Assembly: GCF_006546825.1 (NCBI RefSeq)
Contig: NZ_VICC01000003.1
Location: 1 to 64,000, forward strand
Direction of reading: 5' to 3'
Source: Actinomyces oris
GTDB lineage: Bacteria > Actinomycetota > Actinomycetes > Actinomycetales > Actinomycetaceae
DNA: 64,000 bases
A model generated the notes under the pieces. The model did not search any database. It was not told where the DNA came from and worked only from the letters and a program-made list of their open reading frames with translations. Both the position numbers and the translations under genes were made by a program. This document shows, piece after piece, positions 1 to 9,690 of this stretch (the stretch's first letter is position 1; each line of letters opens with the position of its first letter).

Positions 1-653
1 CCATCACCCCCAGGAGGGGCTCGAACACCGAGCGGGATAAGAGCCTCAGGGCTGAGCCCGTCTGGGACCCGGACACTCACCCGGGGTCGTGGCGGGCGGT
101 GTGGGCCTACTCCAAGAAGCGCGCCGCCAGGGACACTCGGACCCTGATCGCCCAGGAGAACCGCGCCCGGGCCATCCGTCGCCGGTGAGAAGCGTCCCAA
201 GGGCACGCGTTTTGTCACCACCCACGCCGGTGACGCCACCTTGGATGAGGCCTCCCTGGCCAGGGCCCGTTCCCTGGTGGGGCTCAAGGGCTACGTCACC
301 AACATTCCCGCGCATCTCATGGGCGCCGGTGAGGTCGTCTCCTCGTATCACGAGCTGTGGCACGCCCGGGCAGTCCTTCGCCGATGAGCAAGCACGACCT
401 GAGAGCCCGCCCCGTCTTCCACCACACCCGCGATGCCATCGAGGCGCACCTGACCGTGGTCATGGCAGCCCTGGCCATCGCCCGACACCTCCAGGACACC
501 ACCGGGATCAGCATCAAACGCATCATCCGCACCCTCAAGCCCCTCCAGGAGATCACCATCAACCTCAACGGCCACCACCTCACCGCCGCCGACCCCCTGA
601 CCCCCGAAGCCGAAGAAATCCTCACCGCCCTGAGCATCCCAACAGGGCACTAA
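1..653 (+). pseudogene. Decayed IS1634/IS4-type transposase (C-terminal part)
   Basis: Three short frames read on from one another as one transposase. A first piece ends at a stop at 186-188 and contains AVWAYSKKRAARD. A second frame (about 178-387) contains GTRFVTTHAGDA, KGYVTNIP and YHELWH. A third (about 384-653) begins MSKHDLRARPVFHHTRDAIE and runs through ITINLNG and TAADPLTP. The SKHDLRARP..HHTRDAIEAHL block is typical of the C-terminal end of IS1634 (IS1549-like) DDE transposases. At least two frameshifts break it, and the N-terminus lies left of the window. It is therefore a dead insertion-sequence remnant. No terminal inverted repeat was recognised at the right end. Confidence 0.8.
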
Positions 654-697
654 AAACTGTGCAACTCAGGTCAGAAGATCCGCCTCCAGAGCACCGG

Positions 698-1591
698 CTA
701 CTGTGAGGGGGACGCGCCGGTGTCCATGCCGGTCGCCAGGCCCATGAGGACTAGGCCGACGACGGCTGCCGCGACGCCGGCGGCCACCGCCGTGCGTTCC
801 CGCCCGGTGCGCTCCTCCCCCAGGATGGTCAGACCACCGATGGTGGCCAGGACGAAGCCGAGCTGGGAGAGGGTGAAGCCGGAGGCCACACCAACAGCCG
901 CCGTCGAGCGCAGCATGAGGGCGTTACCGACCGCCCACAGGCCCCCGGCGAGCGCGGCCGGAACGATCCTCGGGCCTCGTAGGGGCGCGCGCCGCGGCAG
1001 GATGAGGGCGCACAGTCCGGCACCAGCCAACAGTCCCAGCCCCATGGGTCCGACGGCGTGGGCCGGGGGTACCTCGACGGCGCGCAGCAGCGAGGGGTAG
1101 GAGCCGTAGAGGACGGCTGAGGCGGCGGTGGCCAGCAGACCGGCACGTCGCTGCGCGGGAGTGGGACCGGGGCCGGTGCGCTCCTGCCAGGAGCAGGCGG
1201 CGGCGCCGAGCATGATGAGCGCGAGCGCCACCATCCCCAAGATCAGGGCCCCGGGAGCGCGCCACTCACCGAAGAGGCTCACGCCCAGGGTGGCGTTGAG
1301 CAGGAGCTGGAGGGCGGTGGTCAGAGGCATGGTGCGACTGACGCCCCAGGCGCGGAAGGCCCACAGGACGAAGACCTGCCCACCGGTCCACATGAGTCCG
1401 CAGGCCACGCCCCACACGGTGGCGCTCAGGGACCAGGGCGAGCCGAGCATGGCGGCGCATCCGAGCGAGACGGCTCCCGCTCCCACCATGACCGCGGTGT
1501 TCTGGCGGCGGATGTCGGTGGGGAAGGCTCCGAGAAGAAGGGACAGTGCCCCGAACAGCAGGGAGGGCACGAGGGCGATGGCAATGCTCAT
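698..1591 (-). CDS. GRP-family (glucose/ribose porter-like) sugar uptake permease
   Basis: The 297-residue protein consists almost entirely of hydrophobic segments, about ten, with short loops and no soluble domain. Around residues 85-110 the motif TTALQLLLNATLGVSLFGEW resembles the GlcU/RbsU-type GRP porters within the drug/metabolite transporter superfamily. Its likely role is secondary uptake of a sugar across the cytoplasmic membrane; the substrate cannot be read from sequence. The ATG start at 1591 directly precedes the first membrane segment. The gene stands alone, separated from ptsH by a terminator. An EamA-type exporter is the main alternative. Confidence 0.7.
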   Translation of the reverse strand: MSIAIALVPSLLFGALSLLLGAFPTDIRRQNTAVMVGAGAVSLGCAAMLGSPWSLSATVWGVACGLMWTGGQVFVLWAFRAWGVSRTMPLTTALQLLLNATLGVSLFGEWRAPGALILGMVALALIMLGAAACSWQERTGPGPTPAQRRAGLLATAASAVLYGSYPSLLRAVEVPPAHAVGPMGLGLLAGAGLCALILPRRAPLRGPRIVPAALAGGLWAVGNALMLRSTAAVGVASGFTLSQLGFVLATIGGLTILGEERTGRERTAVAAGVAAAVVGLVLMGLATGMDTGASPSQ

Positions 1592-1640
1592 GGCGGGTCC
1601 GCAACGCTCTTCGACACGGGTACTTGTCTGCGTCTCAACG

Positions 1641-1679
1641 CGGACGGGGCGCGCCCCGCAGTGGAGCGCGCCCCGTCCG
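1641..1679 (-). terminator. Hairpin terminator downstream of ptsH
   Basis: Perfect 14-bp GC-rich stem (1641-1654 with 1666-1679) and an 11-nt loop, beginning 13 nt past the ptsH stop. There is no clear U-tract, as is usual in high-GC actinobacteria. Confidence 0.7.
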
Positions 1680-1692
1680 GCTGGGCCTGTTC

Positions 1693-1959
1693 TCAGGCGT
1701 CCAGGTCGGTCTCCAGGAGGGCCTTGAGGTCCTCGAGGGCCGCCTCGGCGCCGTCGGCATCGGAGGCCAGGGTGACGACGTCGCCGAAGCCGGCGCCCAG
1801 GGTCATCACACCGAGGATGGAGGAGGCGTCAACCGCAGCGCCGCCCTCCTTGGCGATGGTGACCGGGACGCCCTTCTCGGCGACGGCCTTGACGAAGGTG
1901 GCAGCAGGACGGGCGTGCAGACCGACCTTGGAAGCGATGGTGGCGGTGACCTGGGCCAT
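1693..1959 (-). CDS. ptsH: Phosphocarrier protein HPr
   Basis: This 88-residue protein has the usual HPr length. The active-site motif GLHARPAA places the phosphorylated histidine near residue 15. The regulatory-site region reads SSILGVMTLGAG around residues 45-57. HPr accepts phosphate from enzyme I and passes it to sugar-specific EIIA/EIIB proteins in the cytoplasm. The start is set at the ATG at 1959 because an AAGGAG ribosome-binding site lies 7 nt upstream; a longer in-frame reading adds 20 atypical residues. No other PTS gene is nearby and the gene has its own terminator, so it is probably monocistronic. Confidence 0.95.
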   Translation of the reverse strand: MAQVTATIASKVGLHARPAATFVKAVAEKGVPVTIAKEGGAAVDASSILGVMTLGAGFGDVVTLASDADGAEAALEDLKALLETDLDA

Positions 1960-2125
1960 GTGAAGCTCCTTGTGACATGTGGGGGCTAACAGTGTGGGAA
2001 GCGGATCATGCCCCCACACCGATCTGAGCAGCGCAGCGGCTGCTGTCCCGGCCGAGACTACCCGAGATCACGGCTCTGTTGCACTGTTCCTCCCGTCAAA
2101 ATCACGGTTCGTCGAGGAGGCCTCC

Positions 2126-3250
2126 TCAAGAACCGGTGTATGGCGCCAGGACGACCTCGACCCGCTGGAGCTCCTTGACGTCCGCATAGCCGGTGGTGGC
2201 CAGGGTGCGGCGCAGGGCGCCCATGAGGTTGAGCGTGCCGTCAGCGCGGTCGGAGGGGCCGTTGAGGATCTCGGCCATGGTGCCCACTGTGCCCACGTGG
2301 CTGCGGAAGCCCCGCGGCAGGCGCTCATGGCGGGCCTCGGCGCCCCAGTGGTAACCGCCGCCGGGAGCCTCCTCGGCCCGGGCCAGGGCGGCCCCGAGCA
2401 TGACGGCGTCCGCGCCGCAGGCGATGGCCTTGACGACGTCGCCGGAGTTGCCCACCGAGCCGTCGGCAATGACATGGACGTAGCGGCCCCCGGACTCGTC
2501 GAGGTAGTCGCGCCGGGCCCCGGCGACGTCGGCCACGGCGGTGGCCATGGGCATGTGCAGCCCCAGGACCTGGCGCACGGAGGAGGAGGCGCCGCCACCC
2601 TGCCCCACGAGGACTCCGGCCGCGCCGGTGCGCATGAGGTGGAGGGCGGCGGTGTAGGTGGTCACCCCGCCGACCACCACGGGCACGTCGAGCTCGTAGA
2701 TGAAGCGCTTGAGGTTGAGGGGCTCGACGGATCCGGAGACGTGCTCGGCCGACACGAAGGAGCCGCGGATGACCATGAGGTCCACACCCGCCTCGACCAC
2801 GGTGCGCCAGTGACGCTGTGTCTGGGCGGGGCTGAGTCGCCCTGCCACGACGACGCCGGAGGCACGGATCTGGGTGAGCCGCTCAGTGATGAGCTCGGGC
2901 CTGACCGGGGCGCGGTAGACCTCCTGCAGGACGCTGGTGGCCCGGGACGGATCCGCCCGGCGGATGCGCTCGAGCGCCTCGGTGGGGTCCTCGTAGCGGG
3001 TCCACAACCCCTCCAGGTCCAGCACGCCGATCCCGCCCAGACGTCCCACCAGGATGGCGGTCTCGGGGCTCATCACCGAGTCCATGGGGGAGGCCATGAC
3101 CGGCAGATCCACGTGGTAGGCGTCGATCTGCCAGCCCACGCGTACCTCGGAGGTGTCCCGGGTGCGACGCGCTGGCACCAGGGCGATGTCGTCGAAGGAG
3201 TAGGCGCGCAGGGCACGCTTGGAGCGTCCGATCTCGACCTCTGTGCTCAT
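2126..3250 (-). CDS. guaB3: GuaB3 family IMP dehydrogenase-related protein
   Basis: The 374-residue protein has the IMPDH/GMP reductase TIM-barrel signature: YSFDDIALVP near the N-terminus, ASPMDSVMSPE, GGIGVLDLEG, ADGSVGNSGDVVKAIACGADAVMLG and a C-terminal LNLMGALRR. It lacks the CBS-domain insertion of true GuaB. The loop that carries the catalytic cysteine in IMPDH (GPGSICTTR in the guaB of this window) reads GQGGGASSSVR here, with no cysteine. The family commonly sits next to guaB in actinobacteria, as it does here with one gene between. The reaction is not secure: a guanine-nucleotide role is likely, but standard IMPDH chemistry is doubtful without the cysteine. Confidence 0.85.
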   Translation of the reverse strand: MSTEVEIGRSKRALRAYSFDDIALVPARRTRDTSEVRVGWQIDAYHVDLPVMASPMDSVMSPETAILVGRLGGIGVLDLEGLWTRYEDPTEALERIRRADPSRATSVLQEVYRAPVRPELITERLTQIRASGVVVAGRLSPAQTQRHWRTVVEAGVDLMVIRGSFVSAEHVSGSVEPLNLKRFIYELDVPVVVGGVTTYTAALHLMRTGAAGVLVGQGGGASSSVRQVLGLHMPMATAVADVAGARRDYLDESGGRYVHVIADGSVGNSGDVVKAIACGADAVMLGAALARAEEAPGGGYHWGAEARHERLPRGFRSHVGTVGTMAEILNGPSDRADGTLNLMGALRRTLATTGYADVKELQRVEVVLAPYTGS

Positions 3251-3386
3251 GGCCCGATCCTAGTGGGGCCGGTCCGGTATCCACCGGAGCGACCGGCGGG
3301 GCGGAGGCCTGCGCGGGCGCCGGCAGCCGGGCGAGGCGCACTGGCACCGGCGCATTGATGTCGTAGCCCGGTGGCATGCTGGCCCC

Positions 3387-4169
3387 ATGAGCACCCCGCA
3401 CTCCTCCCCCATGTCCGACACCGCCGCACCCGTTCCCTCCACCTGGCCCCTGGGCCCCCTGCTCGGCTTCGACACCGAGACCACCGGAGTGGACCCTTCC
3501 GGCGACCGTCTGGTCACGGCGGCGCTCGTCTGGCGGGCGGCTCCTCGGGCCGACGGAGTCCGGCCGCAGTCGGTGACCACGTGGCTTGCCGATCCCGGCG
3601 TGGAGATCCCCGAGGCCGCCGCCGCGGTCCACGGCGTGACCACCGAGCGGGCCCGCGCCGAGGGTCGGTCGGTGACCGAGGTGCTGGCAGAGGTCAGTGA
3701 GCACCTGGTGGCGGCGATGGCGGCCGGCACCCCGGTCGTCGCCTTCAACGCCTCCTACGACCTGACTCTCATGGAGGCCGAGCTCGCTCGCCACGGGCTG
3801 CCCACAATGCGCTCGCGCCTTGGCCGCGAGCTGGGGCCCATCGCCGACCCGCTGGTCCTGGACCGGGCCGTGGACCGCTACCGCCGCGGCAAGCGCCGCC
3901 TGGGCGACCTCTGCGAGGTCTACGGCGTGCGCGTCGATGAGGCCCTGCACACCGCAGAGGTGGATGTGGCCGCCACACTCGATGTGCTCGAGGCCCTGGC
4001 CACGGCCCATCCGAAGCTCTCAGAGCTCAGCCCCGATGAGCTCGTGGCCTTCCAGGCCCGAGCCCACCGCACCTGGGCGGAGTCCTTCAACGAGTGGCTG
4101 GCGCGCAAGAACCCCTCACGCACACCGGCCCAGACCGCCTGGCCGCTGCCCGACTCCCCCACGCTCTGA
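3387..4169 (+). CDS. DnaQ-like DEDDh 3'-5' exonuclease
   Basis: The 260-residue protein carries all three exonuclease motifs: FDTETTG around residue 30 (two acidic metal ligands), VAFNASYDLTLM around residue 120 (third Asp), and HTAEVDVAATL around residue 190 (His general base and fourth Asp). This is the DnaQ/epsilon or RNase T fold. No polymerase, GIY-YIG or BRCT domain is attached. It could be a stand-alone epsilon-like proofreading subunit or a general DNA/RNA trimming exonuclease. The ATG at 3387 opens with a Ser/Pro-rich stretch of about 25 residues before the domain. It is convergent with guaB, with a strong shared terminator between them. Confidence 0.85.
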   Translation: MSTPHSSPMSDTAAPVPSTWPLGPLLGFDTETTGVDPSGDRLVTAALVWRAAPRADGVRPQSVTTWLADPGVEIPEAAAAVHGVTTERARAEGRSVTEVLAEVSEHLVAAMAAGTPVVAFNASYDLTLMEAELARHGLPTMRSRLGRELGPIADPLVLDRAVDRYRRGKRRLGDLCEVYGVRVDEALHTAEVDVAATLDVLEALATAHPKLSELSPDELVAFQARAHRTWAESFNEWLARKNPSRTPAQTAWPLPDSPTL

Positions 4170-4218
4170 GCCCCCTCCGGGTGCCCCGCCGCGCAACCGG
4201 CGAGGTACGCCCGCACAC

Positions 4219-4252
4219 AGGGAGCCGGCCGGATCACTCCGGCCGGCTCCCT
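4219..4252. terminator. Bidirectional hairpin terminator between the exonuclease gene and guaB
   Basis: Perfect 15-bp stem (4219-4233 with 4238-4252) and a 4-nt loop, between two convergent genes, so it can serve both. Confidence 0.8.
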
Positions 4253-4301
4253 GAGCGGCAGTGTTCCGCTGAGTCTGTCTGGTCAACTGGGCTGCGATGT
4301 G

Positions 4302-6245
<1,944 letters not shown>

Positions 6246-6303
6246 TAGATATAGCGCATCACGTTCGGTGTGCCCGACCGCCATATCCAAAGGAGGGGAG
6301 GCA

Positions 6304-6606
6304 ATGCACGACTCATCGCGTCTGCCCGGCCCGATCTCCACCCTCTGGGAGTGGCAGTACCGGGGGGCCTGCCTCGGCATGGACTCCTCGGTTTTCTTCC
6401 ACCCCGAAGGAGAGAGAGGCGGTTCCCGTCGACGACGGGACGAACGAGCAAAGGCCATTTGTCAGGACTGCCCCGTCCTGGACGAGTGCCGGGACCACGC
6501 CCTGAGCACCCGCGAGCCCTACGGCGTCTGGGGAGGCATGAGTGAGGAGGAGCGGCGCGCATACTACGAGCGGCAGGCACGCCGCCTCACCGACGAGCCG
6601 GCCTGA
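6304..6606 (+). CDS. whiB3: WhiB3/WhiD-type iron-sulfur transcriptional regulator
   Basis: This 100-residue protein has the four WhiB cysteines: one in YRGACLG and three in CQDCPVLDEC. The turn motif GVWGGMSEEER follows. The flanking text, PGPISTLWEWQ and MDSSVFFHPEGERG, is the WhiB3/WhiD subgroup signature rather than WhiB1 or WhiB2. Family members bind a [4Fe-4S] cluster and the housekeeping sigma factor, linking redox state or stationary-phase physiology to transcription. The ATG at 6304 follows an AAAGGAGG site at ideal distance; a longer in-frame ATG at 6217 lacks this. In related genomes the gene lies beside groEL and near guaB, consistent with this position. Confidence 0.9.
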   Translation: MHDSSRLPGPISTLWEWQYRGACLGMDSSVFFHPEGERGGSRRRRDERAKAICQDCPVLDECRDHALSTREPYGVWGGMSEEERRAYYERQARRLTDEPA

Positions 6607-6705
6607 CGCTCCGCCCCGCTCCAGGGAATCGACAGCACGGACATTCCCATCTCGAGACAATCATCCAGACACGGCGCCTCCATGGAGCAGGTTCCGTGCA
6701 CGCAC

Positions 6706-6749
6706 GGTGAAGGGGGAGGCACCTCAAGGGTGCCTCCCCCTTCTTCACC
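6706..6749. terminator. Bidirectional terminator between whiB3 and groES
   Basis: Long inverted repeat, arms 6706-6723 and 6729-6749, with a 3-nt bulge and a loop of about 5 nt. It sits between convergent whiB3 and groES. Purine and pyrimidine runs in the arms give short U-rich tails in either direction. Confidence 0.8.
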
Positions 6750-6787
6750 ATGCCGTGGCGCCGGGCGGCGCACACGACCTCAACGGC

Positions 6788-7084
6788 TCACTTGGTGACG
6801 ACCGCCAGGACGTCGCGCGCCGACAGGATGAGGTAGTCCTCACCGGCGTAGCTGACCTCAGTGCCCCCGTACTTGGAGTAGATGACGACGTCGCCCTCGG
6901 CGACGTCGACGGGCACGCGGTTGCCGGAGTCATCGATGCGACCCGGGCCCACGGCCACGACCTTGCCCTCCTGGGGCTTCTCCTTGGCGGTGTCGGGGAT
7001 GACCAGGCCGGATGCGGTGGTCTGCTCGGCCTCAGCGGTCTGGACGACGATACGGTCCTCGAGCGGCTTGATGGAGATCGACAT
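6788..7084 (-). CDS. groES: Co-chaperonin GroES (Hsp10)
   Basis: The 98-residue protein contains [13 protein letters not shown], a mobile loop reading [28 protein letters not shown], and the C-terminal [23 protein letters not shown]. GroES forms the heptameric lid of the GroEL folding chamber. The ATG at 7084 is chosen because an AGGAGG site sits just upstream. The partner groEL, usually immediately downstream, is absent here: the next gene is convergent whiB3. groES therefore stands alone behind its own CIRCE-controlled promoter, and groEL must lie elsewhere in the genome. Confidence 0.95.
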   Translation of the reverse strand: MSISIKPLEDRIVVQTAEAEQTTASGLVIPDTAKEKPQEGKVVAVGPGRIDDSGNRVPVDVAEGDVVIYSKYGGTEVSYAGEDYLILSARDVLAVVTK

Positions 7085-7270
7085 TGGAGACCTCCTCCTT
7101 CTCTTCAACGTGCAGTAGAACGGCTTGTTCGCCCTCCCCAGGCGTGCCCGGCCGCCGTCGCGGGGGTCGGTCCGGCACGATGCAGGAGTGCGAGTCGCAG
7201 AAGGTGCCCGCCCTGCATCCCAGGACCGGGAGAGCACTCCGCTGCGCCTGACGGAGAATCTACGTCGGCG

Positions 7271-7297
7271 TTAGCACTCAGTCAACGCGAGTGCCAA
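7271..7297 (-). promoter_or_regulatory. CIRCE element (HrcA operator) upstream of groES
   Basis: TTAGCACTC, a 9-nt spacer, then GAGTGCCAA matches the CIRCE consensus (TTAGCACTC-N9-GAGTGCTAA) at 17 of 18 arm positions. It lies 187 nt upstream of the groES start. Established knowledge: HrcA binds CIRCE and represses groE genes until heat shock. Confidence 0.92.
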
Positions 7298-7334
7298 AGC
7301 GTGGCGGCGGTTTCGCCGTGGGCGTCAGCCCTCG

Positions 7335-8138
7335 TCAGCGCCGGCGCTCCCGGGTCCAGGCGACAGCCTCCTTGACGCTCGTCTCCTGGCGTCCCAGGGT
7401 CGGGTCTCGTCGGGAGACGACATCGGCGACGGCCTTGATCGCCGCCGCTCGCTCGCGCGCCCAGCCGACCGCCCACCCGATGCGGTCACTGCGGGCCCGC
7501 GAGTCGCCGACGCCCTCGACGTCGACGCCGACCGCACGGCAGATAGCGACCGCGCGCGGCTCATGGAAGTCCTGGGTCACGAGCAGGGCCCGTTCAATCC
7601 CGAAGATCCTGCGTGCCCGCACGCAGGTGTCGTAGGTGTCGAAGCCCGCGTAGTCCACAGCGATCGCCTGGTCGGGAATCCCCTGGGAGAGGAGGTACCT
7701 ACGCATGACAGTGGGCTCGTCGTAGCCAGCGCGCCGGTTGTCCCCGGAGACCAGGATCGCCTCGACGCGACCGCTGGTGTAGAGCTCGGCGGCGGTGTCA
7801 AGGCGGTGAGCCAGCCAGGGCGAGGGCTGTCCGTCGGCGTCGACGGCCGCCCCCAGGACGATCGCCACCGGCGCCCTGGCAGCCTCGCCGTCGCCGCGGC
7901 CTTTACCGGCGATCTCGATGTGCCCGGCGCTGATCGTCCACGCCCAGATACTGGCCCCGGCCGCCAGGAGGGCCATGACCCCCATAACTGCCGCAGAGAT
8001 CCGCACCAGCGACCGCAGAAGCGCCCTGGGGCGCCCCGCAGCGTCAGGCCGCCGGGCTGTGCTCACGCCGTCGTCCTCGCACCCCGCAACGGCACCGGCG
8101 CCCTGACTGGCACCGCCCCGGGGTTCCCCCTCAGTCAT
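7335..8138 (-). CDS. DUF218 (SanA/YdcF-like) membrane protein
   Basis: The 267-residue protein has one N-terminal membrane helix (about residues 45-70, VRISAAVMGVMALLAAGASI). A DUF218 domain follows: IVLGAAVDADG, TSGRVEAILVSGDN, EPTVMRRYLLSQG, DTYDTCVRA and LVTQDFHEPRAV. This matches the SanA/YdcF family, linked to envelope integrity and antibiotic barrier functions in enterobacteria. The biochemical role in actinobacteria is not established. The ATG at 8138 gives the longest version. A GTG at 8066 with a GAGG site about 10 nt upstream is an equally good start, 24 residues shorter. It is divergent from the methyltransferase gene. Confidence 0.82.
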   Translation of the reverse strand: MTEGEPRGGASQGAGAVAGCEDDGVSTARRPDAAGRPRALLRSLVRISAAVMGVMALLAAGASIWAWTISAGHIEIAGKGRGDGEAARAPVAIVLGAAVDADGQPSPWLAHRLDTAAELYTSGRVEAILVSGDNRRAGYDEPTVMRRYLLSQGIPDQAIAVDYAGFDTYDTCVRARRIFGIERALLVTQDFHEPRAVAICRAVGVDVEGVGDSRARSDRIGWAVGWARERAAAIKAVADVVSRRDPTLGRQETSVKEAVAWTRERRR

Positions 8139-8339
8139 CAGTCCCCACCCGTCTTCCCGTCCAGCGCCTTTTCGGCCCCGCCGGTGCGCGGCGCCTCGGC
8201 ACACAACCCTACTCACCGCCGGCCAGGCAGGGCCCCAGGGCCTTCTCAGATCTCCTCCCGGCCTCCCTGCGTGGGCCCCTTCCCGCTCCACCCAGTGAAC
8301 ATCACGCCCATTGGCAGGTTCTGCATGGAATGATCGGGG

Positions 8340-9614
8340 GTGATGGCTGAGAACCACGTCGCGCTCCTGCTGACCCCCGAGGGCTGGGAGCTTCTGTCCT
8401 CCCTGCCCCCCTACGACCCCTCCGAGGCCCTGTCCCTGGGTCGTTCTCTGCGCGAGGAGGGACACTCCCCCGCCCTGGTGGCGGCCGCGCTGACGCAGCA
8501 GCGCCTGCGCGAGCGGGCCACGGCGAAGTTCGGCCCCTTCGCCCAGCAGATGCTCTTCACCGCCGACGGCCTGGAGCAGGCCACCCGCCTGACGGTCTCG
8601 GCCCACCATGCGGCCCGTTACGCGGCCGCGGGCGTGACGAAGGTCGCGGACCTGGGTTGCGGGATCGGGGGCGACGCCGTCGCCCTGGCCGGGCTCGACC
8701 TGCCGGTACTCGCCGTGGACCGAGATGAGGCCGCAGCCGCCCTGGCCACCATCAACCTCATGCCCTTCCCCCACGCGAGCGTCGAGTGCGCCGACGCCCT
8801 GGAGATCGACCTGGTCGAGCGAGGGGTGGACGCCGTCTTCGCCGACCCCGCACGCCGCACCGAGGGACGTCGCATCACCGATCCGGAGCAGTGGTCCCCG
8901 GCCCTGTCGCAGGTGCTCGCACTGCGCGAGACCGTGCCCGCCCTGGGCGTCAAGGTCGCCCCCGGCATCGACCACGCCGCGCTGCCATCGGACGCCCACA
9001 CCCAGTGGGTGAGCGTGGACGGCGACGTCGTCGAAGCGGCCATCTGGTGCGGACCGCTGGCGCCGGAGGGCCCCGGGCGCTCCGCACTGATCCTGCGCTC
9101 AGGAGCGCAGAACGCAACCGCCTGCACACTGGTTGATCCGAGCACCTCCGACCCCTCGCAGCCGCCGGTCCAGGTCGATCCGATCAACTCGCCCGACGAC
9201 CTGGGCAGCATCATCCACGTTCCCGACGGCGCCGCCGTGCGCGCCGGACTCATCGCCCACCTGTGCGAGACCCTGGACGCCAGGCCAGTGGGACCCCGGA
9301 TCGGCTACCTCACGGGCGAGCGCCTGCCCGATGAGGCGACTGCCCCCTTCGTACGCTCCTTCCGACTCACCGAGGTCCTGCCGCTACGGCTCAAGACCCT
9401 GCGCTCCCGTGGGCGCGAGCTGGGCATCGGGCGCCTGGAGATCCTCAAGCGCGGAGTCGACGTCTCCCCCGACGCCCTGCGCGCCTCACTGAGGCTCAGC
9501 GGCCAAGAATCGGAGACCTGGATCCTGACCCGGTTGGGAGACAAGGCGAAGGGCGCCGTCCTCGTCGTCGAACCGATCACCAGCGCCTCATCAGCTCACT
9601 CACCGACGTCATAG
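8340..9614 (+). CDS. Class I SAM-dependent methyltransferase with THUMP-like C-terminal domain
   Basis: In this 424-residue protein an N-terminal helical region of about 95 residues precedes a Rossmann methyltransferase core. Motif I reads VADLGCGIGGDAVALA (about residues 102-117) and motif II LAVDRDEAA. The catalytic-site region reads FADPARRTEGRR (about residues 163-174), where nucleic-acid methyltransferases carry a D/N-P-P-type motif. The C-terminal part (LKTLRSRGRELGIGRLEILKRG spans residues about 345-370) resembles the THUMP-like domain, suggesting an RNA substrate. The target is unknown. The start is GTG 8340 or the adjacent ATG 8343. Confidence 0.8.
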   Translation: MMAENHVALLLTPEGWELLSSLPPYDPSEALSLGRSLREEGHSPALVAAALTQQRLRERATAKFGPFAQQMLFTADGLEQATRLTVSAHHAARYAAAGVTKVADLGCGIGGDAVALAGLDLPVLAVDRDEAAAALATINLMPFPHASVECADALEIDLVERGVDAVFADPARRTEGRRITDPEQWSPALSQVLALRETVPALGVKVAPGIDHAALPSDAHTQWVSVDGDVVEAAIWCGPLAPEGPGRSALILRSGAQNATACTLVDPSTSDPSQPPVQVDPINSPDDLGSIIHVPDGAAVRAGLIAHLCETLDARPVGPRIGYLTGERLPDEATAPFVRSFRLTEVLPLRLKTLRSRGRELGIGRLEILKRGVDVSPDALRASLRLSGQESETWILTRLGDKAKGAVLVVEPITSASSAHSPTS

Positions 9615-9690
9615 ACCCCCATTATTCCCGCGACGACAGACCCCCGGTCAGCACCCGCGAGGGAACCGGGGAACCCGAGGAGGCCAGGAC

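Noticed and set aside
1979-3358. A 459-residue plus-strand frame opposite guaB3
   Set aside because: Low-complexity Gly/His/Val/Asp-rich text typical of antisense to a high-GC gene; guaB3 has clear motifs.
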